This document shows positions 1-5,660 of a stretch of DNA of 6,403 bases, one piece after another; position 1 is the first letter of the stretch; every line of letters starts with the position of its first letter. The translations under genes were made by a program, and so were the position numbers. This DNA comes from Ilumatobacteraceae bacterium. Its GTDB lineage: Bacteria > Actinomycetota > Acidimicrobiia > Acidimicrobiales > Ilumatobacteraceae. Under the pieces are notes generated by a model. It ran no database searches. It was not told the DNA's origin and saw only the letters and a program-made list of their open reading frames with translations. The stretch is from assembly GCA_016650435.1 (NCBI GenBank), contig JAENVT010000423.1:1-6403 (forward strand). Reading direction: 5' to 3'.

Positions 1-1080
1 CAACATGCCGGTGATCAGGCCGTGGGCGACCATGCCGAAGAGCGCGGCGTTGATGCCGAGTGTCGTCAGCGTCGATATGCCGAGCATCACGAAACCCATG
101 TGTGCAACTGACGAGAACGCGATCAACCGTTTCATGTCTGTCTGGGCCAGGCACCCGAGCGCGCCGTAGATGATGCCGATCACCGCGAGGACCCCGATGA
201 TGGGCGCCCATTTCACCGCGGCCTGCGGCAGGAACGGCAGGGCGATGCGCACGAAGCCGTACGTGCCCAGCTTCAGCAGGATCGCGGCGAGGATGACCGA
301 ACCCTGCGTGGGTGCCTCGGTATGAGCGTCGGGCAGCCATGTGTGGAAGGGGAACATCGGCACCTTGACGGCGAAGCCGATGAACATGCCGGCGAAGATC
401 CAGATGGCCGTGTTCTTGGCGACGCCGGCGCCGTTCTCGAGGAACCACTGGAACTTGAAGCTGGCAAGTTCGGGGGTCGCACTGTTGTTCTTGGTGATGA
501 CGAACAGCGCGATGAACGACACCAGCATCAAGGCCGATCCGAACATGGTGTAGAGGAAGAACTTCAGCGATGCGTACTGACGATTGTCGCCACCCCATAC
601 ACCGATCATGAAGTACATCGGCAGCAACACGAGTTCGAAGAAGACGAAGAACAGGATGAGGTCCTGAGCGACGAACGTGCCGGCCATACCGGTCTGCAAC
701 ACCAGCATCAGGATGAAGAAGGCCTTTGAGTTCCCGGGCGCAGGAACGTGGTCCCACGAGTACACCATCACGAGGAGGGTGATGACCATCGACAACAAGT
801 ACAGCGGAAGGCTGATGCCGTCGAGCCCTACGGTGTAGGTCGCCTTGATCGGGCGAATCCAGTCGTTGGTCGTGAAGAATTGCTGCTTCGCCGCTTGCCC
901 GTAGTCGAACTTCATCACCGTGTAGACGCCGACGAGCAGGGTGGCCGCGGCTGTGACGATGGCCGTGCCTTTCACCAAGGCCTCGTCCCGATTCGGGATG
1001 AACAGCATCACCAGCACACCGGCCAGCGGCAAGAACGTGCCGAGGCTCAGTAGCCATTGTTGGTTTTGGAGTACTTCCAT
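1..1080 (-). CDS. nuoM: NADH-quinone oxidoreductase subunit M, 3' end cut by the window (360 residues visible)
   Basis: Antiporter-like proton-pumping subunit of the complex I membrane arm. The frame is open for exactly 360 codons from the ATG at 1080 to position 1 with no stop. About 140 to 170 C-terminal residues are therefore missing compared with usual NuoM lengths. Key residues are in place. Glu149 lies in FFELVLLPMYFMIG (the TM5 glutamate). Lys239 lies in GFAVKVPMFPFHTWLPDAH (the TM7 lysine). Lys270 lies in LLKLGTYGFVR (TM8). TDMKRLIAFSSVAHMGFV with His327, and His353 in the next helix, match the proton-channel histidines of the family. The protein is strongly hydrophobic with many predicted membrane helices. 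The start follows the nuoL stop by 8 nt and has a good ribosome binding site. NuoM rather than NuoL or NuoN is supported by FAVK, the HTEAPT segment and its position after nuoL. Confidence 0.97.
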   Translation of the reverse strand, partial: MEVLQNQQWLLSLGTFLPLAGVLVMLFIPNRDEALVKGTAIVTAAATLLVGVYTVMKFDYGQAAKQQFFTTNDWIRPIKATYTVGLDGISLPLYLLSMVITLLVMVYSWDHVPAPGNSKAFFILMLVLQTGMAGTFVAQDLILFFVFFELVLLPMYFMIGVWGGDNRQYASLKFFLYTMFGSALMLVSFIALFVITKNNSATPELASFKFQWFLENGAGVAKNTAIWIFAGMFIGFAVKVPMFPFHTWLPDAHTEAPTQGSVILAAILLKLGTYGFVRIALPFLPQAAVKWAPIIGVLAVIGIIYGALGCLAQTDMKRLIAFSSVAHMGFVMLGISTLTTLGINAALFGMVAHGLITGML

Positions 1081-1083
1081 GGG

Positions 1084-1090
1084 TTCCTCT
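1084..1090 (-). promoter_or_regulatory. Ribosome binding site of nuoM
   Basis: AGAGGAA on the minus strand overlaps the nuoL TAG stop and ends 3 nt before the ATG at 1080 (5 nt when measured from its GAGG core). It supports this start, which also sits where NuoM proteins normally begin. Confidence 0.7.
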
Positions 1091-3278
1091 AGCTGTTGAC
1101 GAGTACGAGTACGAGCGCGCCGACGGCTGCGCTACCGAAAAGCAGCGCGCCGTACAGGCTGACCTTGCCTGACTGAACGGGCTGGAGCACACCGCCGGTG
1201 CCACGGGCGACGGAACCGCTGCCGTTGACGGCACCATCGACCAACCGCTGGTCGATGTTCTGATAGATCCAGTCGCCGGTCTTACGGCCGCCGATCCCGA
1301 CAGCGTTGACGATGCCGTCGAGCACTTTCTGATTGGTCCAATACGCCGCCGCAGCGATGGGATGGGCGATGCCGCGCACGATGACCTTCTCGTACAGGTG
1401 GTCGAGGTAGTACTTGTTGACCAAGAACCGGTACCCGGCACCCAGCACCGGGTTGCGGCGAGTGAGGCCCTTCAGAGGCGACCTTGCCGTGCCGAACAAC
1501 TGCTTGCAGATAGCCAGGCTGATGACGAATCCGGCGAGCACGAGAGCGATCGACGGCAGCGCGTTGACCCACTTGAACGCCGGTGGTTCCGGGATGCCAC
1601 CTTCGCCGATCGGCAGCCCGATCGAGGATTCCAGCCAGTGTTCGAAGTAGTGGATCTTGAACGGCGCGGCATTGATGTACCCGGCGACGACGGCCAGAAA
1701 GCCGAGGATCATCAACGGCACGGCGAGAAGCCACGGCGAATCGGTCGGGGCGAACGGCAGTGGGCGGGCAGGAACGGGTTCAGGCTCGTGCGCGTCATGC
1801 GCGTCGTGAGTGCCGTGGGCGGCGATGTGATGAGCGTCGCCGTGCACGAAGTGGGCAGCAGCGCCGCGCGGCTCGCCGAAGAAGGTGAGATACGTGGCTC
1901 GCGTCATGTACGCGGTGGTCAGGAACGCGCCGATCAACCCGATGACCATGAAGGTGCCGTAGTGGAAATGACCGGCGGAGTCGATGATCTCGTCCTTCGA
2001 GAAGAATCCGCTGAAGAACGGCACCCCACACAACGCCGCGGTCGACGCGATCCACGTGATGAACGTGATCGGCATCTTGCGGGCCAAGCCACCCATGTCT
2101 TTCTTCATGTCGAAGCTGTGGTGGCTGGCAGTGTGCGAGACCGATCCGGCGCACAGGAACAGGCAGCACTTGAAGAACGCATGCGTGAAGAGGTGGAACA
2201 CGGCCGGCACCCAGGCCCCAACGCCCAGGCCCATCATCATGTAGCCGAGCTGGCTGACGGTCGAGTAGGCCAGAACTCTCTTGATGTCGTTCTGCACGAA
2301 CGCCATACCGGCCGCGATCAGGATGGTGATGCCGCCGATCACCGCGATGAGATTGAAGTGTTGACCCGCGACGTTGATCATGAATCCGGCGTGGAAGACG
2401 GGGTACAGCCTGGCCACCAGGAAGACCCCGGCGACCACCATCGTCGACGAGTGCAACAACGAACTGACAGGTGTGGGGCCTGCCATGGCATCGGGCAGCC
2501 ACGTGTGCAGGGGGAATTGACCGCTCTTGCCGATGCAGGCGATGAACAGAGCGACCGCGGCAACGAGCAGCACCGTGTGGCCTGTCGATGGATCGTTGGC
2601 CCACTCGTGCAGACCGCGAATGGTGAAGGTGCCAGAAGCGCCGAACATGATGGCAATTCCGACCAACAACCCGACGTCGCCCACGCGCACGGTGAGGAAC
2701 GCTTTCAGCGCGGCACGCGCATTCGCCTCCTCCTCCCACCAGTGCCCGATCAGCAGGAACGAGCACAGGCCCATGATCTCCCAGCCGAGTAAGAGCTGCA
2801 CCATGTTCTCGGCGAGCACCATCGTCAGCATTCCGGCGCTGAACAATGTGATCGAGGCGAAGAAATGGGTGTATCGGCGATCGCCACGCACGTACTCGAG
2901 CGAGTAGATCTGCACGAGCGTGGATATCAACGTGACGAGCAGCAAGAGCATGACGGCCAGACCGTCGATGTGCTCGCCGAGCCCGAACTTCACTCCACCG
3001 ATCTGCCACCACGTCCATGCCTTGATCACCGGTTCGGCCTCGTGGACGCCGCGCACGTGGTGTATCCACTGATACGCCGCACCGATGGCCAACGCCAGCG
3101 CCACCACCATGCTGCCAAGGCCGATCTCGGCACCCGCCCATCGCAGGACGCGCTTCCCGTTGATCTCGTACTTGCCGAACAAGATGATGACGGCGAACGC
3201 GACGCCGGGGATCAACGGGATCAACCACGCGTGTTCGAGGAACCAGCCAGCGGCTGCGACGGCTTCTTCAGCGAGCAT
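1089..3278 (-). CDS. nuoL: NADH-quinone oxidoreductase subunit L, 729 aa, long form
   Basis: Distal antiporter-like pump of complex I. About 16 membrane helices can be read. The lateral amphipathic helix region lies at about residues 600 to 705 and the last helix at about 706 to 727. Proton-path residues are present: Glu167 in GWEIMGLCSFLLIG, Lys251 in GKSGQFPLHTWLPDAM, His362 and His366 and Lys370 in FHLFTHAFFK, and Lys428 in FFSKDEI. At 729 residues it is clearly longer than E. coli NuoL (613). About 22 extra residues lie before TM5, and most of the rest lie after Lys428. The additions include a His-rich loop (residues 476 to 497) and a duplicated stretch near residues 652 to 696. Three cysteines (371, 372, 376) follow Lys370. 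The ATG start is 4 nt after the nuoK stop and has an AAGGG ribosome binding site. The stop is TAG. Confidence 0.97.
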   Translation of the reverse strand: MLAEEAVAAAGWFLEHAWLIPLIPGVAFAVIILFGKYEINGKRVLRWAGAEIGLGSMVVALALAIGAAYQWIHHVRGVHEAEPVIKAWTWWQIGGVKFGLGEHIDGLAVMLLLLVTLISTLVQIYSLEYVRGDRRYTHFFASITLFSAGMLTMVLAENMVQLLLGWEIMGLCSFLLIGHWWEEEANARAALKAFLTVRVGDVGLLVGIAIMFGASGTFTIRGLHEWANDPSTGHTVLLVAAVALFIACIGKSGQFPLHTWLPDAMAGPTPVSSLLHSSTMVVAGVFLVARLYPVFHAGFMINVAGQHFNLIAVIGGITILIAAGMAFVQNDIKRVLAYSTVSQLGYMMMGLGVGAWVPAVFHLFTHAFFKCCLFLCAGSVSHTASHHSFDMKKDMGGLARKMPITFITWIASTAALCGVPFFSGFFSKDEIIDSAGHFHYGTFMVIGLIGAFLTTAYMTRATYLTFFGEPRGAAAHFVHGDAHHIAAHGTHDAHDAHEPEPVPARPLPFAPTDSPWLLAVPLMILGFLAVVAGYINAAPFKIHYFEHWLESSIGLPIGEGGIPEPPAFKWVNALPSIALVLAGFVISLAICKQLFGTARSPLKGLTRRNPVLGAGYRFLVNKYYLDHLYEKVIVRGIAHPIAAAAYWTNQKVLDGIVNAVGIGGRKTGDWIYQNIDQRLVDGAVNGSGSVARGTGGVLQPVQSGKVSLYGALLFGSAAVGALVLVLVNS
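1191..1325 (-). repeat. Internal duplication in the NuoL lateral-helix region (offset 27 residues)
   Basis: Residues 652 to 669 and 679 to 696 of NuoL align without gaps at an offset of 27. Identical positions are Asp654/681, Gly655/682, Val657/684, Asn658/685, Gly661/688, Arg665/692, Thr667/694 and Gly668/695. The shared pattern is D-G-x-V-N-x-x-G-x-x-x-R-x-T-G. Codons have diverged, so the duplication is old rather than a recent slippage. In other NuoL proteins, as I recall, a DG-VN element usually occurs once just before the final helix. Confidence 0.6.
1788..1853 (-). other. His-rich loop of NuoL between TM13 and TM14, with HDA repeats
   Basis: NuoL residues 476 to 497 contain eight histidines in 22 positions (476, 479, 483, 484, 488, 491, 494, 497) plus Asp481, Asp492 and Asp495. 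The end of the stretch is a nine-base tandem unit encoding His-Asp-Ala twice and then His. A proline-rich linker (EPEPVPARPLPFAP) follows. The segment sits between TM13 (ending near residue 467) and TM14 (starting near 515), so it is a solvent-exposed loop. Such a composition could bind metal or buffer protons; neither is shown. It could also be an unstructured low-complexity expansion. Confidence 0.75.
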
Positions 3279-3282
3279 TCGC

Positions 3283-3582
3283 TCAGCCCTTCATTTCCGA
3301 CAGTTCGTCGAGTGAGATGCTCTTGCGGTTGCGATAGATCAGCAGCACCATCGCCAGACCGACGCCGACCTCCGCGGCGGCGACCGCGATGATGTACAGG
3401 GCGAACACGTTGCCGTCGAGGTTGTTGTGCAACTGGCTGAACGCCAACAGGTTGATGTTGACCGAGTTGAGGATCACTTCAATCGACATCAGCACCATCA
3501 CGGCGTTCTTGCGGGCGATGACGCCGTACACACCGATGCAGAACAGCACAGCCCCCAGCAATAGGAACTCGTTGATCAGCAC
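3283..3582 (-). CDS. nuoK: NADH-quinone oxidoreductase subunit K, 99 aa
   Basis: Small three-helix membrane subunit (ND4L homologue) that carries part of the charge relay between the quinone chamber and the antiporter subunits. Its length is typical of NuoK (about 100). The two essential membrane glutamates are present: Glu35 in MSIEVILNSVNINLLAF (TM2) and Glu71 in AVAAAEVGVGLA (TM3). They correspond to E. coli Glu36 and Glu72. The charged C-terminal tail (YRNRKSISLDELSEMKG) lies outside the membrane. The start is GTG, the only non-ATG start among the complete genes here. It lies 2 nt after the nuoJ TAG and is supported by the strong AGAAAGGA site upstream. The N-terminus MLINEFLLLGAVLF matches the usual beginning of the family. 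The stop lies 4 nt before nuoL. Confidence 0.97.
   Translation of the reverse strand: MLINEFLLLGAVLFCIGVYGVIARKNAVMVLMSIEVILNSVNINLLAFSQLHNNLDGNVFALYIIAVAAAEVGVGLAMVLLIYRNRKSISLDELSEMKG
3287..3291 (-). promoter_or_regulatory. Ribosome binding site of nuoL
   Basis: AAGGG in the last codons of nuoK, 8 nt before the nuoL ATG. It supports the start at 3278. Confidence 0.65.
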
Positions 3583-3584
3583 GC

Positions 3585-4097
3585 CTAATCCTTTCTGGCT
3601 AACACGATGGCGCCGATCACGGCGGCCAGCAGGACGAACGACAGGGCCCAGAACGGCAACAGGAACGGTTTGAAGATGCTGTCGCTGAGCTCGGCGGTGG
3701 AGACCTGAGCGGCCGGCTCGAGATGATCGTCGCCGAAGCCGTCGATCAACACATAGGCCATGATCCCGAGCATCAGCAGGGCAACAGGGATGCCGAGCAC
3801 CCAGCTCTTGTTGTTGAGATCGGTTTCACGCCCGACGCGAGCGCGGGTGAGCATGACGCCGAACAGGAACAGGATCATCACAGCCCCGATGTACACCAGC
3901 ACTTGGGTGACGGCGACGAACTCGGCAGCCAAGAGCAGATACTGTGCAGCAGCGCCGGCCATCACCGCAACAAGTGACAGGGCTGCGTGCACCACGTTGT
4001 TGCTGCGGACGACATTGATGGCGGAAACGATCATGAACGCGGCGATGATGCCGAACCCGATGTTCTGGGCGACGTTGAGATCGGATGCCGCAAGCAT
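3585..4097 (-). CDS. nuoJ: NADH-quinone oxidoreductase subunit J, 170 aa
   Basis: Membrane subunit (ND6 homologue) with five predicted helices, at about residues 12-30, 35-53, 59-84, 98-118 and 147-167. Helix 3 holds the family hallmark EFVAVTQVLVYIGAVMILFLF, read here as two parts: Glu59-Phe60, then the VYIGAV turn with Tyr69 and Gly71. This is the bent segment that changes between pi-bulge and alpha-helix forms in structures of complex I. The length is slightly shorter than E. coli NuoJ (184). The loop between helices 4 and 5 is acidic (DGFGDDHLEPAAQ). The frame extends 22 codons further upstream, but that stretch is inside nuoI. The ATG at 4097 is preferred because it gives a normal N-terminus, has a GAAGGG site 9 nt upstream and overlaps the nuoI stop as TGATG. 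The stop is TAG. Confidence 0.96.
   Translation of the reverse strand: MLAASDLNVAQNIGFGIIAAFMIVSAINVVRSNNVVHAALSLVAVMAGAAAQYLLLAAEFVAVTQVLVYIGAVMILFLFGVMLTRARVGRETDLNNKSWVLGIPVALLMLGIMAYVLIDGFGDDHLEPAAQVSTAELSDSIFKPFLLPFWALSFVLLAAVIGAIVLARKD
3589..3596 (-). promoter_or_regulatory. Ribosome binding site that fixes the GTG start of nuoK
   Basis: AGAAAGGA, 6 nt before the GTG at 3582, lies across the last codons of nuoJ. It is the best Shine-Dalgarno match in the window and decides in favour of the GTG start. The next in-frame Met, at residue 29, would remove the first helix. Confidence 0.75.
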
Positions 4098-4099
4098 CA
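4095..4099 (-). promoter_or_regulatory. TGATG stop-start overlap, nuoI to nuoJ
   Basis: The nuoI TGA (4099 to 4097) shares its A with the nuoJ ATG (4097 to 4095). GAAGGG at 4112 to 4107 lies 9 nt before the ATG. The layout implies translational coupling of the two subunits. Confidence 0.8.
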
Positions 4100-4612
4100 C
4101 TTCTTGCCCTTCTTGTCGGCGCCACTTTCGAGTTCGGGAGCCTCGGGCACGGTCTCCATCCACTCACCGAGCTTGGTCTTGTCGTGCAACAGGTCGGCGA
4201 TCCTCGGCTCGCTGTACTCGTACTCGGGGCTCCAGAACAACGCATCGAAGGGACAGACCTCGACGCAGATTCCGCAGTACATGCAGAGCGCGTAGTCGAT
4301 GTCGAAACGGTCGACGATGTTGACTTTGCGCGGTGCACCACCGGCGCGGCGGGGTGGAGCCAGCGTCTTGTGAGCCTCGATGTAGATGCACCAGTCGGGG
4401 CAACTGCGTACGCACAACATGCACGACGTGCAGTTGTCTTCGCGCAACGCGATCACGCCGCGCGATCGAGTGGGCGGCGCCTCTTTCTCGTGCGGGTACT
4501 GCACCGTGTTGGCGCCGCCACCCATGCTCTTCGGCTTGACCGTGTGGGCGAGCGTCTTCAACGTGACGCCGAGGCCCTTCATCAGCCCTGGGAGCTGCGG
4601 CTTGCCGGCCAT
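4097..4612 (-). CDS. nuoI: NADH-quinone oxidoreductase subunit I, 171 aa, two [4Fe-4S] clusters
   Basis: Peripheral-arm ferredoxin-like subunit that passes electrons through clusters N6a and N6b to NuoB and then quinone. Two complete CxxCxxCxxxCP motifs are visible: Cys61, 64, 67, 71 and Cys110, 113, 116, 120. In the standard arrangement the fourth Cys of each motif serves the other cluster. A ninth cysteine, Cys75, follows the first motif in CPDWCIYIEA. The N-terminal segment to about residue 35 should lie along the membrane on NuoH. The C-terminal tail after CPFDALFWSPEYEYSE is charged and ends in lysines (GADKKGKK). The ATG at 4612 overlaps the nuoH stop as TGATG; the longer upstream frame would lie inside nuoH and is not believable. 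CPDWCIYIEA and CPFDALFWSPE resemble, from memory, NuoI of the second (11-subunit) complex I of Streptomyces more than the usual NuoI. Confidence 0.96.
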   Translation of the reverse strand: MAGKPQLPGLMKGLGVTLKTLAHTVKPKSMGGGANTVQYPHEKEAPPTRSRGVIALREDNCTSCMLCVRSCPDWCIYIEAHKTLAPPRRAGGAPRKVNIVDRFDIDYALCMYCGICVEVCPFDALFWSPEYEYSEPRIADLLHDKTKLGEWMETVPEAPELESGADKKGKK

Positions 4613-4614
4613 CA
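4610..4614 (-). promoter_or_regulatory. TGATG stop-start overlap, nuoH to nuoI
   Basis: The nuoH TGA (4614 to 4612) shares its A with the nuoI ATG (4612 to 4610). GAAGG at 4627 to 4623 lies 10 nt before the ATG, a usable but distant site, so re-initiation after nuoH is likely. Confidence 0.8.
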
Positions 4615-5658
4615 GAACGCAACCTTCAAGACGGCGGTCACCATGATGTTGAGCAGTGCGACCGGGATGAGAACCTTCCAGGCGAATCGCTGCAATTGAT
4701 CCTCTCGGAATCGCGGGTAGCTGAACCGGATCCACATGATCAGGAAGGTCAGCACCAGCATCTTGGTGATCATGATCAATGGACCAGCGACGTTCATCCA
4801 GTTGTCGACGTCATCGATGCTCGTCCAGCCGAACCAGCTGAACGGCACTCCCCAACCACCGAGGAACAACACGCTGGCGATCAACGCGAACACGCCGGCG
4901 GTGGCGAACTCGGCGATGAAGAAGATGAGGAAGCGGAATCCGCTGTACTCCGTCATGTAGCCCGAGACGAGCTCGGATTCCGCGATCGGCATGTCGAAGG
5001 GTGTCTGCGTGAGCTCTGCTTGCACCGAGATCATGAAGATCACGAAACCGATGAACTGCGTGAGGATGTACGGGTTGCCGAGCCCGTCCCAACCGAACAT
5101 CTCGCCGGCGTTCTGGCGCACGACGATGCCCTGCATGTTCATTGTCTCGGCCTGGATGACAACGCCGAGCACCGCCAACACCATCGGCAGTTCGTAGGCG
5201 ATCAACTGGCCCGCAGCGCGAAGGCCGCCGAGCAGCGAATACTTGTTGGCACTGGACCAACCGGCGATCAGGATGCCGAGTGTGCTGATGCTGCTGACGG
5301 CCAACATGTAGAACACACCGGCGTCGAAGTTGGTGAAATACGCGTCTGGCCCGAACGGCACGACGGCGACGAGCAGGAACGTGCTGACCAACACGATCAA
5401 CGGAGCCATCTTGAAGATCCGCTTGTCGGCCTTCTCGGGCTGGATGTCTTCCTTCTGCAGCCACTTGCCGACCTCGGCGAACAACTGCATCGAGCCGTAC
5501 GGTCCCGCTTCCATCGGGCCGAGACGGCTCTGCATGAAGCTCATCATCTTGAAGAGGAACAGGTAGACGATCGTTCCGGCGGGCAGCAGCACCGCGACGG
5601 TGCCACCAAGCACGCGCAACAACGACTGCGCCCAGTAAGGCAGGTCAACGGCAAGCAT
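4612..5658 (-). CDS. nuoH: NADH-quinone oxidoreductase subunit H, 348 aa, divergent quinone-chamber motifs
   Basis: Membrane anchor for the peripheral arm (ND1 homologue); with NuoD and NuoB it forms the quinone chamber. The length is typical (E. coli 325). Recognisable parts are QSRLGPMEAGPYGSMQLFAE (residues 43-62), KEDIQPEKADKRIFKMAP (69-86), the GWSSANKYSLLGGLRAAGQ loop (133-151) with the following LIAYELPMVLAV helix carrying Glu156, and TQTPFDMPIAESELVSGY (217-234) followed by EYSGFRF. About eight membrane helices can be read. Departures from the usual pattern are Leu35-Phe36 where most members have Glu-Arg, GPM in place of GPN (Met49), Glu62 in place of Asp, and Ile225 in place of Glu in PFDxPEAE. 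The ATG at 5658 overlaps the nuoD stop. The frame runs 28 codons further upstream, but that part reads nuoD in another frame. No strong Shine-Dalgarno is seen (GGGGA is 12 nt away). Confidence 0.95.
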   Translation of the reverse strand: MLAVDLPYWAQSLLRVLGGTVAVLLPAGTIVYLFLFKMMSFMQSRLGPMEAGPYGSMQLFAEVGKWLQKEDIQPEKADKRIFKMAPLIVLVSTFLLVAVVPFGPDAYFTNFDAGVFYMLAVSSISTLGILIAGWSSANKYSLLGGLRAAGQLIAYELPMVLAVLGVVIQAETMNMQGIVVRQNAGEMFGWDGLGNPYILTQFIGFVIFMISVQAELTQTPFDMPIAESELVSGYMTEYSGFRFLIFFIAEFATAGVFALIASVLFLGGWGVPFSWFGWTSIDDVDNWMNVAGPLIMITKMLVLTFLIMWIRFSYPRFREDQLQRFAWKVLIPVALLNIMVTAVLKVAF

Positions 5659-5660
5659 CA
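5656..5660 (-). promoter_or_regulatory. TGATG stop-start overlap, nuoD to nuoH
   Basis: The nuoD TGA (5660 to 5658) shares its A with the nuoH ATG (5658 to 5656). The upstream Shine-Dalgarno is poor, so nuoH translation probably depends on ribosomes finishing nuoD. This junction is also where nuoE, nuoF and nuoG would be expected and are absent. Confidence 0.8.

Noticed and set aside
322..1053. Two plus-strand open frames opposite nuoM
   Set aside because: They are complements of the nuoM frame, which is open for 360 codons and has full motif support.
1081..1088. Possible transcription end between nuoL and nuoM
   Set aside because: Only 8 nt separate the genes, filled by a ribosome binding site; no hairpin or T-run is present.
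1362..2792. Plus-strand open frame of 476 codons opposite nuoL
   Set aside because: It lies entirely opposite a certain nuoL. Its product is rich in D, E, R, H and Q with no recognisable domain, as expected from the complement of a G+C-rich membrane protein gene.
1795..3228. Minus-strand open frame of 477 codons overlapping nuoL in another frame
   Set aside because: It is an Arg/His-rich shadow of nuoL. The correct frame carries all NuoL motifs without interruption.
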